Assembly: GCF_020833685.1 (NCBI RefSeq)
Contig: NZ_JACKZY010000001.1
Span: forward strand, 632,578-696,577
Reading direction: 5' to 3'
DNA: 64,000 nucleotides
DNA from: Nitratireductor sp. B36
GTDB lineage: Bacteria > Pseudomonadota > Alphaproteobacteria > Rhizobiales > Rhizobiaceae
Shown one piece after another: positions 39,535 through 48,613 of this stretch. How positions within the stretch are numbered: position 1 is the first letter of the stretch; each line of letters begins with the position of its first letter. The notes beneath the pieces are model-generated. The model was not told where the DNA came from, made no database searches, and was given only the letters and a program-made list of their open reading frames with translations. The translations under genes were made by a program, and so were the position numbers.

Positions 39535-40353
39535 ATGGAAAAGCAAGCTGGACGCCTTATCCAAACCGCAAATGCGGCATTCGGTTACATTACTGAATTT
39601 GCGCTGAACTACGGCTTCACATTTCTTGGGGCTTGCGCCCTGTTGGTGATCGGCATAATCGCCGCAAAAATGCTGGAACGCTGGGTGCGCAACACGCTCA
39701 GCAAGGTCTTTGCATTCGACGCCACTTTAACTTCATTCCTTTCGGTTCTTGCCAGATATACCGTTCTGGCCCTGTCAAGCGTCGCCGCGCTGACGCAGCT
39801 TGGCGTACCGACTGCCAGCATCATTGCCGCACTTGGTGCTATCGGCCTCGCGGTCGGGCTCGCCCTCCAAGGGACACTGCAAAACATCGCGGCCGGCGTG
39901 ATGCTTCTGATTTTACGTCCCTTTGAGGTGGATGAGCATGTGTTCGCGAACGGCATCACAGGCACCGTCAGCACGCTGGGGCTATTTGCAACGGAGTTGA
40001 AAACCGATGAAGGTTTGATCGTCTTCGCTCCCAACAGCACGCTTTGGAACGCGGCCATTACCAATCACTCCCGGAACAAAGCCCGCAGGGTAGAACTCAA
40101 AATTGACGTTGGCGAAGGCCTCAGCCCCGAACAGGTGCAGACAGGGCTCATGAAAATTCTCGCTGCCGAAAAGAGCGTTCTGAAGAAGCCCAACGCTGAG
40201 ACCTTGTTTTCAGCAATTGATGGCGGGACTTCTCAATTGACCCTCCGGTTCTGGACAAGAAGCGAGGGGTGGCAAAGGTCCCGTTCGGCACTAACCGAAG
40301 CCATCAACAAAAGCCTTGGCAAGAAAGGGGTGAGTGTTTCCACCCCAGACTGA
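39535..40353 (+). CDS. MscS-type mechanosensitive channel, copy 1
   Basis: 272 residues, three membrane helices and a soluble beta domain, length close to E. coli MscS (286). The pore helix and link are clear in SIIAALGAIGLAVGLALQGTLQN, read as two adjoining segments, then IAAGVMLLILRPFEV. It opens under membrane tension to release solutes on osmotic downshock. It is a paralogue of the gene at 42533 and shares part of its leader. It is convergent with the RLAN/ATP-grasp gene, 29 bp away. Confidence 0.92.
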   Translation: MEKQAGRLIQTANAAFGYITEFALNYGFTFLGACALLVIGIIAAKMLERWVRNTLSKVFAFDATLTSFLSVLARYTVLALSSVAALTQLGVPTASIIAALGAIGLAVGLALQGTLQNIAAGVMLLILRPFEVDEHVFANGITGTVSTLGLFATELKTDEGLIVFAPNSTLWNAAITNHSRNKARRVELKIDVGEGLSPEQVQTGLMKILAAEKSVLKKPNAETLFSAIDGGTSQLTLRFWTRSEGWQRSRSALTEAINKSLGKKGVSVSTPD

Positions 40354-40382
40354 TACACTGAGAGGACGCCGACAGGAGAAGT

Positions 40383-41834
40383 TTACCTTTCAAGCCGGTC
40401 GATGAACCATTGCGTCAGGCTTGTCCAGACGGCGTCTTTTTCCCCGGCATCTTCGCACCCATGGTCGAGATTGGGATTGTCATTGACCTCAATGACATAA
40501 ACTCCTTCCGGCGTGGCCTTTAGGTCGACTCCGTAAAGGCCGTTGCCTATACAGCGTGCCGCTCGTACAGCGATCTCGAGCACGTCGGAAGGGGTGTCCG
40601 CCAAGGTGAAAGAGCGAAAGCCGCCTTCATCCGGGCGTCCCTGCCTTTCGTGATTGACGATCTGCCAGTGCTTCTTGGCCATGAGGTACTGGACGGAGAA
40701 AAGCGGCCTTCCGTCGAGCACACCGATACGCCAGTCAAAGGACGTGGGTAGAAATTTCTGTGCGATGAGAAGATCGGAGTCCTCAAGCCATGTCGTCGCC
40801 AGAGCCTTCAGCTCTGCCATGTTGGCTGCCTTCTTCACCCCGCGTGAAAAAGAGCTGTCCGGCGTCTTGAGGACCAGGGGAAAGCCCAGCAGATCAGCAG
40901 CGCGTTCAAGGTCGGCGGTCCCGGCGATCATCATCGTCGGCGGAACAGGTACCCGGTGCGTGGCCATCAACTCGTTGAGATAGACCTTGTTCGTGCAGCG
41001 TATCATCGAGAGAGGATCATCGATGACCGGCATCCCCTCCTGTTCGGCGCGCCGTGCAAACCTGTAGGTGTGATTGGAAATCGATGTCGTCTCGCGGATG
41101 AAGAGGGCATCGAAATTCGCCAGACGCGGCAGATCCTTCTTGGTAATTGGCTCTACTTCAACGCCCATCCTCGCCGCAATGCGCGACCAATGCTTGAGCG
41201 AGGCTACGCTTGATGGCGGAAGCTCCTCTCTCGGGTCGATCAAGGTAGCGAACCCATAGCGCGCCGGCACCCGTGTGCGGCTGTCCCGCCACTGCCGGCT
41301 GGTGTAGTTGTGAAGCGATGATGTGAAGCGTTCCTTCTCGTCGGTGTTCATTCTCGACAGGGAGCGAAACCCGATGCGAGATATTGTCGCCCATTCGCCG
41401 TCCTTGATGACAACTTCCAGCGCGGGTGCGCGAAACCAGTCAAAAAGCAGTTTGGCGAAACGTTCCCAGGCCTTATCAGGCCCTATGCCGAAAAAGATGC
41501 TGACGCTTGAAGGAAAGCTTCCCCCCAAATCGTTGCGACAGCGGTTCAGAGCCTGCTCCAATTCCGGAAGAGCATTCTCATAGAGTTTGCGCGCAGAGAG
41601 ATCGATCATGGTCTCGACTGACGGGATCACACGATGGCCACGAGAACTGGCAAGCAGAGACGCGTAGTAGCCACGGCTTTGATAGGCGTAACTGGACGAC
41701 AGGTTGATGACCTTGGGGCGTTGTCCTCGGAAAAGTGCCGGGTGGGCCAGATAGTCGCGATTTGTGATGATCTTGTAGGGGGTAGCGGTCTCGTCAAGAT
41801 CGCCTTTTTTGCCAGTCAGGATGACCCAACTCAT
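40383..41834 (-). CDS. RLAN-domain RimK-like ATP-grasp ligase
   Basis: 483 residues. The N-terminal half (about 1-200) is the RimK-like ATP-grasp N-terminal (RLAN) type domain, with MSWVILTGKKGD and VINLSSSYAYQSRGYYASLL. The C-terminal half is an ATP-grasp ligase with PVIDDPLSMIRCTNKVYLNE, FPLVLKTPDSSFSRGVKKAA and the metal-binding VIEVNDNPNLDHG. Such ligases join amino acids or peptides to carboxylates. The start at 41834 fits the family; the open frame continues 57 bp upstream over the neighbouring gene. The GNAT gene lies 19 bp upstream on the same strand. The target is unknown. Confidence 0.85.
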   Translation of the reverse strand: MSWVILTGKKGDLDETATPYKIITNRDYLAHPALFRGQRPKVINLSSSYAYQSRGYYASLLASSRGHRVIPSVETMIDLSARKLYENALPELEQALNRCRNDLGGSFPSSVSIFFGIGPDKAWERFAKLLFDWFRAPALEVVIKDGEWATISRIGFRSLSRMNTDEKERFTSSLHNYTSRQWRDSRTRVPARYGFATLIDPREELPPSSVASLKHWSRIAARMGVEVEPITKKDLPRLANFDALFIRETTSISNHTYRFARRAEQEGMPVIDDPLSMIRCTNKVYLNELMATHRVPVPPTMMIAGTADLERAADLLGFPLVLKTPDSSFSRGVKKAANMAELKALATTWLEDSDLLIAQKFLPTSFDWRIGVLDGRPLFSVQYLMAKKHWQIVNHERQGRPDEGGFRSFTLADTPSDVLEIAVRAARCIGNGLYGVDLKATPEGVYVIEVNDNPNLDHGCEDAGEKDAVWTSLTQWFIDRLER

Positions 41835-41853
41835 TTGGGGCCGTTCTCCATGT

Positions 41854-42309
41854 TCAACGCGTGCAGAGCGATTTCTGGTAACGCAAAGCACTCATACCGT
41901 CGTGATAGTAATTCTCATATTGGGCAAAGCTGCGATATCCCATCTTTTCATAAAGCCGGATGGCTGGCTTGTTGTCCGACCTCACTTCAAGTCGCATGGT
42001 ATGGAACCCTCGCCCACACGCTGCGTTCTCGACATAATGCAACAACAACGCAGCCACCCCCTTTCCGGTTTCCTCCGGTGCCACGGCTATCGAGTAAAGC
42101 CGCGCGACACCGCTCGTCCGTCGCGTCAAAGCCAATGCGTAGCCAAGCACCTTCCCACGCTCTTCCGCTACGCCCACAATGGCGGTTTCTGCGCTCGAAA
42201 GACGCCGGAGGGAGCGCTCGGAGAGCTTATCGCCCGAGAATGCCGCGTTCTCTACCGCAACGAGAGCAGCGAGGTCGCCAGGGAGGGCAGGACGAACCTC
42301 AATCGACAT
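41854..42309 (-). CDS. GNAT acetyltransferase (RimI-like) upstream of the ATP-grasp ligase
   Basis: 151 residues. The acetyl-CoA loop appears as SIAVAPEETGKGVAALLLH, and EVRSDNKPAIRLYEKMGYRS is the typical C-terminal GNAT block. In many proteobacteria a GNAT fused to a C39-type peptidase domain is encoded next to RLAN ATP-grasp ligases; here the peptidase part is absent. Same strand as the ATP-grasp gene with a 19-bp gap, so probably cotranscribed. Substrate unknown. Confidence 0.85.
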   Translation of the reverse strand: MSIEVRPALPGDLAALVAVENAAFSGDKLSERSLRRLSSAETAIVGVAEERGKVLGYALALTRRTSGVARLYSIAVAPEETGKGVAALLLHYVENAACGRGFHTMRLEVRSDNKPAIRLYEKMGYRSFAQYENYYHDGMSALRYQKSLCTR

Positions 42310-42532
42310 GCTCGCCCCTACGTGAAAACAGCAAGACGGCAAACGCATGACCGTTTTGACGGCGGAGTGGTTTGCAGCAACCATCCCCGGTTGCTAGACA
42401 CTCGAAACCAACCAGGCAGATGCGACCGGTCGCCTGCCCCGCAAATCTCTCACGCTTGAAGCGTGGCAGAGGAGTTGGAACCGTCCCCTGAAGGCCGGCA
42501 ACGACAAACATGGAACGGAGACATTCCCCAAT

Positions 42533-43435
42533 ATGGAAATGCAAACTGAGAACCTCATGACAGCTGCCCAGGCAGCGTTGTCCCAGGTCAGCGAATTTGC
42601 CGTATCTTACGCCTTCTCGATTCTCGGCGCCATCATTCTCATCATCGCCGGCTTTATTGTCGCGGGGATGGTGGAAAAATGGGTGCGCAGCGCGCTCGAC
42701 CGCTTTCCCTCTTTCGACGTCACGCTCACCAGTTTTCTTTCGAAGATTGCGCGTTACGCGGTTCTGGTGCTTGTCGGCGTTACCGTTCTTGCGCAGTTCG
42801 GCGTTCAGACCGCAAGCATTATCGCCGCGCTTGGTGCCGCCGGTCTGGCAATCGGCCTCGCCCTCCAGGGCACATTGCAGAACGTCGCCGCCGGAATCAT
42901 GCTCCTCGTTCTAAAACCTTTCCGCGTGGGCGAATATGTGGAGGCAAGCGGCATCTCGGGCACAATCCAGTCCATAGGCCTGTTTGCGACAGAGATGAAA
43001 ACCGTGGATGGCCTGTACATTCTCGCGCCGAACAGTTCGCTGTGGAATACATCGGTCACCAACTATTCGCGCAATACGCGCCGCCGCAACGATCTCGTGA
43101 TCGGCATCGGCTACGATGACGATATTGATCTGGCGCAAAAAACGATGCTCGAACTGGCCGAGGCCGACGATCGCATCCTGAGCGACCAGGAGCCAGCGAC
43201 GTTCGTATCGGAACTTGGCGACAGTGCCGTCAACATCACGCTGCGCTACTGGACCACGACTTCCGACTGGTGGCAGACCCGTCTCGATATCACCAAGGCA
43301 GCCAAGAAGGCGTTTGATGAGAAGGGTATTTCAATCCCCTTCCCGCAGCGCGACGTTCATTATCTTCCGCTGCAAACCGAGGCGCAGAACACGCAGAAAA
43401 CCGGCGCCGCCAAGAAGAGCGGAACCAAGAGCTGA
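42533..43435 (+). CDS. MscS-type mechanosensitive channel, copy 2
   Basis: 300 residues, same architecture as the gene at 39535 but with a Lys/Thr-rich C-terminal tail (QNTQKTGAAKKSGTKS). The pore helix ASIIAALGAAGLAIGLALQG, followed by TLQNVAAGIMLLVLKPF, is nearly identical to copy 1. The leader and first codons also resemble copy 1, so the pair arose by duplication. It is divergent from the GNAT gene. Confidence 0.92.
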   Translation: MEMQTENLMTAAQAALSQVSEFAVSYAFSILGAIILIIAGFIVAGMVEKWVRSALDRFPSFDVTLTSFLSKIARYAVLVLVGVTVLAQFGVQTASIIAALGAAGLAIGLALQGTLQNVAAGIMLLVLKPFRVGEYVEASGISGTIQSIGLFATEMKTVDGLYILAPNSSLWNTSVTNYSRNTRRRNDLVIGIGYDDDIDLAQKTMLELAEADDRILSDQEPATFVSELGDSAVNITLRYWTTTSDWWQTRLDITKAAKKAFDEKGISIPFPQRDVHYLPLQTEAQNTQKTGAAKKSGTKS

Positions 43436-43444
43436 CTGCAGACA

Positions 43445-44236
43445 TCACCTACCGGCAAGCAATTGTCGGTAGGTGACGTTCGCGAGTTGCAGGAGCCGAT
43501 TTTCATCGATCGAGCCAGCCACGGTGTAGGCGAACCCTTTCTCCTGCCAATAGAAAGCGCGTCTCCCCTCGTCTTCGAAAAGTCTAAATCCGGTATCCTC
43601 CCCCTTTATGCAATGAGCGACATAAAGGGAGATGCGCTCGCCAGCCTGATCTTCATACATGAACTGAGCGGCAGCCTTTCCACCTGAAGGCAGCAGCCTT
43701 CCTCCCATGAGATCAAAGCCGTCGGCCCGCAGGTCAGGAGCGATGAGTTTGGTGCCGACCCTGTTCGAAAGCCAGCCGACCAGGTGGCTCCGCTCGCTCG
43801 CGCCCACTTCCACAACATGCAGCTTTTCGGCCGCATAGACCTGGTGAGCGGCGACTGCCTCACCGACCACGTCCAACGCCGCCAATGTCTCACCAGTGAC
43901 GAATTGCTGCCGGCCCGCCCAGAAGCCGAATGCTGCTCCCGCGATAAGGCAGAGAGCGGCGACTGCACCGAGGCGGCGAAGAACCAGAGCGTGACCACCC
44001 TTGGCCGCCCGCTCATTCCCTATCATTCCTTCTTGCAGGCGGGGCGGCAGGTTCTCACTGGTCAGTTCCGCCAGCGCGTCACGAAGCAACGCGCGATCAG
44101 ATTCGTAGCGTGCGCTCAAAGCTCGCATATCGGCTCTGGTTTCCAGCCAGGCTTCGTATGCGGGCATGTCCTCCCGTGGCAATTCACCATCGAGTGCGAG
44201 ATGGATATCTCTCTCATCAAAGCTGCGTCCTGTCAT
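43445..44236 (-). CDS. Membrane anti-sigma factor
   Basis: 263 residues. A cytoplasmic anti-sigma-type domain (about 5-70, with DIHLALDGELPREDMPAYEAWL) is followed by one membrane helix (about 87-107, GAVAALCLIAGAAFGFWAG) and a periplasmic part. No HX3CX2C zinc-binding motif is visible. The ATG overlaps the sigma-factor stop (TGATG), the standard sign of a sigma/anti-sigma pair. The periplasmic domain ends VTYRQLLAGR. It probably holds the sigma factor inactive until an envelope or oxidative signal. Confidence 0.88.
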   Translation of the reverse strand: MTGRSFDERDIHLALDGELPREDMPAYEAWLETRADMRALSARYESDRALLRDALAELTSENLPPRLQEGMIGNERAAKGGHALVLRRLGAVAALCLIAGAAFGFWAGRQQFVTGETLAALDVVGEAVAAHQVYAAEKLHVVEVGASERSHLVGWLSNRVGTKLIAPDLRADGFDLMGGRLLPSGGKAAAQFMYEDQAGERISLYVAHCIKGEDTGFRLFEDEGRRAFYWQEKGFAYTVAGSIDENRLLQLANVTYRQLLAGR

Positions 44237-44751
44237 CACTGCACCGCCTTGAGAATGCGTCGACGCCGTACCAGATCGAGAACTTCGCGCAAGTCCTGTC
44301 GTCCACGCGCCACGCGCGACATCAACGTTCCTGTGGGGACGCCCAAAACGTCTGCTGCCTCTGCGTAGCTCATACCTTCTACGCCAACCAGAAGCAGCGC
44401 GGCGCGACGGTCAGGACTGACCTCCTGCAATGCATCGAGCACGTCATGAAGATCAAGTACACCGTTCTGTTCCGGGGCGCTGACCGCCTGCGGAATATCG
44501 GCGGCTGCAGCCGAGGCGAGTTCGCTTCGTCGCTTGCGTGCCCGCACACCATCGACAAAGAGGTTGTGCATCAACGTGAACAACCATCGCCGGGGCGATG
44601 TACCCGTCTGCCAGTTCTCAAGCCGCGAAAATGCTCGTTCCAGGCAATCCTGAACGAGATCATCAGCCGCATCCGCATCGCGCAGGAGAGCTCGCGCATA
44701 ACGCCGGAGCCCCGGGATTTCCCGCACAATCGCTTCCCTCTTTCCGTCCAT
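44236..44751 (-). CDS. ECF-type RNA polymerase sigma factor
   Basis: 171 residues. Region 2 spans about 10-80 (DADAADDLVQDCLERAFSRL, then PRRWLFTLMHNLFVDGVR). Region 4 spans about 110-160 with the DNA-binding AEAADVLGVPTGTLMSRVAR. It is coupled to the anti-sigma gene. An ECF-type promoter lies 42-68 bp upstream, as expected for an autoregulated sigma factor. The regulon is unknown. Confidence 0.9.
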   Translation of the reverse strand: MDGKREAIVREIPGLRRYARALLRDADAADDLVQDCLERAFSRLENWQTGTSPRRWLFTLMHNLFVDGVRARKRRSELASAAAADIPQAVSAPEQNGVLDLHDVLDALQEVSPDRRAALLLVGVEGMSYAEAADVLGVPTGTLMSRVARGRQDLREVLDLVRRRRILKAVQ

Positions 44752-44792
44752 GCACCCGCTCCCCTCTCACGGGGCGTTGTTCTTGCCCGATG

Positions 44793-44819
44793 AACGCTTG
44801 CCTGAAGGCATTTATTCCC
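44793..44819 (-). promoter_or_regulatory. Candidate ECF-type promoter of the sigma/anti-sigma operon
   Basis: On the minus strand GGGAAT (44819-44814) and CGTT (44796-44793) are separated by 17 bp. The spacing and the -10 CGTT follow the alphaproteobacterial ECF pattern. The -35 box lies 63 bp upstream of the sigma ATG at 44751, giving a leader of about 35 nt. Confidence 0.65.
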
Positions 44820-44950
44820 GGCCACCGTGTCTAACCATTAAAAAAACTGATCGAAGATGCACAATTTGTCGATATCTCTGAAATGCCGCATACGATATTT
44901 TCATGGTCGGATTCCGGTACCAAGGCGCTCACAGGCGCGTGAAGGCAAAC

Positions 44951-46192
44951 ATGACACAGCAAAGCGCGGGCCGTGCGGCCTCTTCCAATTCGTTTCCCTG
45001 GGCGGTCGTGATCTGCGGTTGCTTGATCGCGGCTCTGAATTTCGGACCACGCTCTGCGATGGGGTTCTTCCAATTGCCGCTATTGGCTGAGACAGGGTGG
45101 GACCGCACCACGTTCGGCCTTGCGATGGCAATTCAAAACCTGCTCTGGGGGATTGGACAACCAATCTTCGGCGCGGTTGCAGATCGGTTCGGCACCTGGC
45201 GCGTCCTTGCTCTGTCGGCAGTGCTTTACGCCGTTGGGCTGTTGATGATGTCGATGCCTACCCATGAAGCCATGCTGCATATCGGCGGCGGTGTGCTCGT
45301 CGGACTGGGTGTGGCTGGCGGCTCTTTCGGTATCATTCTTGCCGCTTTCGCCCGTAACGTTCCTGCAGAAAAGCGCAGCCTGATTTTCGGTCTTGCAACG
45401 GCTTCGGGCTCCGCCGGCATGTTTATTTTTGCTCCTATCAGCCAAGGCCTGATAGATGCGTTCGGCTGGTCCGATACTCTGGTCTATATGAGCATAGCGA
45501 TGTTGATCGTTCCGCTTCTGGCCATTCCTCTGGTCGGCAATGCGGCGACAGCACGCAACAATGCGGAGACCTTCAAACAGACAATCGGCGAAGCGCTGCG
45601 GGAGGCATTCGCGCATCGCAGCTTCGTGCTTCTGGTCTCGGGCTTTTTCGTCTGTGGCTTCCAAGTGGCGTTCATTACCGCCCACTTCCCGGCCTATATC
45701 GGCGATATCGGCATCGATGCACGCTATGCAGTCATCGCTCTTGCCTTGATCGGCTTCTTCAACATCATCGGCTCGCTCGCTTCGGGCTATATCGGCCAGC
45801 GTTATTCCAAACCGGGATTTCTGGCGTTGATCTATCTCGCGCGGTCTATCGCGGTAACCGCTTTCCTTCTATTACCGCAAACTCCGGCTAGCGTGATCAT
45901 CTTCGCCATAGTCATGGGACTCTTGTGGCTTTCAACGGTGCCTCCAACCAATTCGTTGGTGGCGATCATGTTCGGCACCGGGCATCTGGGACTTCTGGGC
46001 GGCGTGGTCTTCTTTTCACACCAGGTCGGCTCCTTCCTGGGTGTATGGCTGGGCGGTTATCTCTATGATCTGTTCGGAAGCTACGATCCGGTCTGGTGGC
46101 TGGGCGTCCTGCTTGGTCTGTTTGCCGCTGTGGTGCACTGGCCGATCAAGGAAGCGGCGGTCGCGCGGCCTGCCCTGGCACCCGCCGAATAG
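44951..46192 (+). CDS. MFS transporter (monocarboxylate/oxalate-formate type)
   Basis: 413 residues, 12 predicted membrane segments. The loop between segments 2 and 3 carries GAVADRFGTWRVL, the MFS signature. The opening FGPRSAMGFFQLPLLAETGW and later QVAFITAHFPAYIGDIG are typical of MCT/OxlT-like carriers. It is divergent from the sigma gene and convergent with recO (six bases). The substrate, likely an organic anion, is inference. An ATG 48 bp upstream is an alternative start. Confidence 0.87.
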   Translation: MTQQSAGRAASSNSFPWAVVICGCLIAALNFGPRSAMGFFQLPLLAETGWDRTTFGLAMAIQNLLWGIGQPIFGAVADRFGTWRVLALSAVLYAVGLLMMSMPTHEAMLHIGGGVLVGLGVAGGSFGIILAAFARNVPAEKRSLIFGLATASGSAGMFIFAPISQGLIDAFGWSDTLVYMSIAMLIVPLLAIPLVGNAATARNNAETFKQTIGEALREAFAHRSFVLLVSGFFVCGFQVAFITAHFPAYIGDIGIDARYAVIALALIGFFNIIGSLASGYIGQRYSKPGFLALIYLARSIAVTAFLLLPQTPASVIIFAIVMGLLWLSTVPPTNSLVAIMFGTGHLGLLGGVVFFSHQVGSFLGVWLGGYLYDLFGSYDPVWWLGVLLGLFAAVVHWPIKEAAVARPALAPAE

Positions 46193-46198
46193 GCAAAC

Positions 46199-46939
46199 TC
46201 AGCCCGCAGCCCCCTCTGTGCTGCGGGCAAGAGCGGCGAGAAAACCACCGCGGGAGACCGGCTCTTCCATTCCGCGGGGCTCATAGACATTCCGGTGAAG
46301 GAAAAAGCCCGTCAGGCGATAGGCATCCTTCAACGCATCCAGCGACGCCTCCGATCGCTTTTTTGCAGTAAGAAAGCCGGGCAAGGGTAAGAGCCTGTCA
46401 CGCCAGGGAGCACCCGCTTCTTCAGTCACCGCACGACCGGACTTCGGTGAAACATAGGCGAGGCTATGTCGGTTCCCCGTCAGTGCGCATTTCGTAAGAT
46501 CAAGCCCGAATCCCAATTCCTCAAGCATCGCCAGTTCGAAACGCACCATCAACGGGCCAGCGATCTCAGGTTCGTCCAAATGTTCGGTGATGACTTTCAC
46601 CGCCTCATATAAACCCGCATGAGCGTCTCGCTCGGGCATGAGGCGCAGATGCGCGCCCAAAAGCTGAATTCCATGAACGGCCAGCGCCGAAGCAAGGAGA
46701 CGTGCAGCGTTGAGTTCCAACGGTTCGACCTGAAACGCACCCAGATGCTCCTCAAGCCGGGCGCGCCATACAAGGTCAACACGATTTCCAGGCTGGAGAA
46801 GGGGCTGCATGCGCCGCGAACGGCCGCCTTTTACAAGGCCCAGATGACGGCCATGGGCAGCGGTCATCGTTTCCAGGACGACGCTCGTCTCGCCATGCTT
46901 TCTGGCGCCTAGAATGATCCCTTCATCGCGCCATTCCAT
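46199..46939 (-). CDS. recO: DNA repair protein RecO
   Basis: 246 residues. An N-terminal OB fold (MEWRDEGIILGARKHGETS, then KGGRSRRMQPLLQPGNRV) is followed by a helical domain. It loads RecA on SSB-coated DNA with RecR. The cysteine zinc motif of some RecO proteins is not obvious here. It is last in the rnc-era-recO run, 18 bp after era. Confidence 0.93.
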   Translation of the reverse strand: MEWRDEGIILGARKHGETSVVLETMTAAHGRHLGLVKGGRSRRMQPLLQPGNRVDLVWRARLEEHLGAFQVEPLELNAARLLASALAVHGIQLLGAHLRLMPERDAHAGLYEAVKVITEHLDEPEIAGPLMVRFELAMLEELGFGLDLTKCALTGNRHSLAYVSPKSGRAVTEEAGAPWRDRLLPLPGFLTAKKRSEASLDALKDAYRLTGFFLHRNVYEPRGMEEPVSRGGFLAALARSTEGAAG

Positions 46940-46957
46940 GTGGTTGCAATCCTTCCC

Positions 46958-47884
46958 TCAACCGGGGAATTCAAGTCCCATTTCGCGGAAGCGCTCAGGA
47001 TCGCTGCCCCAACCTTCCCGCACTTTTACGAACAGAAAGAGATGAACCTTCTGCTCGAGAATGCCTGCCAGTTCCTCGCGGGCCGCCTGCCCCACGGCAC
47101 GTATGGCCGATCCCTTGTGGCCGAGCACGATTTTCTTCTGGCTGTCACGCTCCACATAAACCACCTGATCGATGCGCACGGAACCATCCTTGCGCTCTTC
47201 CCACTTCTCGGTTTCGACGTGGATCGCATAAGGCAATTCTTGGTGCAGACGCAGGAAGAGCTTCTCGCGTGTGATTTCCGCTGCGAGCTGACGCATGGGC
47301 AGATCGGATAGCTGGTCCTCGGGATAGTACCACGGGCCAACTGGAAGCGTTTCGGAGAGATAGGCGAGAAGATCGTCACAACCTGATCCTTGCAGCGCGG
47401 AGATCATGAAGGTGCGCTCGAAATCCACCGCTTCGTTGGCCCGGGCGGCGAGTTCCAAAAGGGTTTCGCGTTTTACCCGATCGATCTTGTTCAAAATCAG
47501 GATCTTCGGCTGGGCCACATCCTTTAGCTTCTCAAGAATCGCGGCGGCGTCGCCCTTGATCCCGCGCTCGGCATCGATAAGCAAGGCCACGATATCTGCA
47601 TCCTTGGCGCCCCCCCAGGCGGTCGTCACCATCGCACGGTCGAGTGTGCGGCGAGGGTTGAAGATGCCGGGCGTATCGATGAACACAATCTGCGCGTTCT
47701 CGTGGGTGGCGATGCCGCGTACGATGGCGCGTGTCGTCTGCACCTTGTGCGTGACAATCGACACTTTGGCGCCCACCAGTTGATTGAGCAGTGTCGACTT
47801 GCCCGCATTGGGCGCGCCGATCAGTGCCACAAACCCGGACCGGGTCTCATTCGGTGCATCGGCTGTGGAAACGTCTTCACTCAT
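46958..47884 (-). CDS. era: GTPase Era
   Basis: 308 residues. G1 GAPNAGKST, the switch region THKVQTTRAIVRG, G3 DTPG and G4 NKID are all present, and the C-terminal KH domain follows (IVLGHKGSAIRAVG). Era is needed for 16S rRNA maturation and 30S assembly. The ATG at 47884 overlaps the rnc stop; a GTG at 47887 is also in frame. Confidence 0.96.
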   Translation of the reverse strand: MSEDVSTADAPNETRSGFVALIGAPNAGKSTLLNQLVGAKVSIVTHKVQTTRAIVRGIATHENAQIVFIDTPGIFNPRRTLDRAMVTTAWGGAKDADIVALLIDAERGIKGDAAAILEKLKDVAQPKILILNKIDRVKRETLLELAARANEAVDFERTFMISALQGSGCDDLLAYLSETLPVGPWYYPEDQLSDLPMRQLAAEITREKLFLRLHQELPYAIHVETEKWEERKDGSVRIDQVVYVERDSQKKIVLGHKGSAIRAVGQAAREELAGILEQKVHLFLFVKVREGWGSDPERFREMGLEFPG

Positions 47885-48600
47885 CACGCACTCTCATTGC
47901 TCTGCCACACACCTTCACGTTCCAGCATGCCGATGGCGGCGGCTTGTTCGGCCTCGCGTTTGGAACGGCCCCTGCCATGCGCGGGCTCATATCCCTTGAC
48001 CCTGACGGATACAGAGAAGACCGGGTCATGGTCTGGCCCCTGCCGGTCCTCCACCGTATAGGCTGGCGTAACCGCGGCAACCTGATGAGCCCATTCCTGC
48101 AGGGCTGTCTTGGGATCACGCCGATCAGCCCCTTCCGCCTGAGCACGGGCCTTCCAGTGATCGCGCACGAAGCCTCGGGCCGCCGCAATGCCACCCTCAA
48201 GATAAACCACCGCAATCAACGCTTCCATCACGTCCGCACGCAGGTTGATTTGTTTGCGGGTAGCGGCGCTGCGCAGATCACTGCCCATTCGAATGAGAGG
48301 ACTAATCTTCAGATCATCCGCAACCTCGGCCAATGTCTCCGCGTTTACAAGCGCATTCAGCCGCACCGAAAGCTCACCTTCGGGTGCTGTGGGGAAGCTT
48401 TCGTATAGCAGTTCCGCAACGGCAAGACCCAAAACCCGATCGCCGAGAAACTCCAGTCGCTGGTAGTCGACACCCGAGCGACTGCGAGCGCTGGCATGGG
48501 TCATCGCTTCTTCGACCAGGGCAGCGTTCTTGAAATCAAATCCGGTGCACTCGGCTACCGCTTTGACAAGCTCAGGACCACGCGGGCGCTTGGCAGTCAT
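47884..48600 (-). CDS. rnc: Ribonuclease III
   Basis: 238 residues. The catalytic signature YQRLEFLGDRVLGLAV and a second metal block DVMEALIAVVYLEGG are followed by a dsRNA-binding domain (about 160-230). It processes rRNA precursors and double-stranded RNA. The start MTAKRPRGPEL at 48600 fits the family; the open frame runs 147 bp further upstream into lepB. Stop overlaps era. Confidence 0.95.
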   Translation of the reverse strand: MTAKRPRGPELVKAVAECTGFDFKNAALVEEAMTHASARSRSGVDYQRLEFLGDRVLGLAVAELLYESFPTAPEGELSVRLNALVNAETLAEVADDLKISPLIRMGSDLRSAATRKQINLRADVMEALIAVVYLEGGIAAARGFVRDHWKARAQAEGADRRDPKTALQEWAHQVAAVTPAYTVEDRQGPDHDPVFSVSVRVKGYEPAHGRGRSKREAEQAAAIGMLEREGVWQSNESA

Positions 48601-48613
48601 GGTTTTCGCAACC

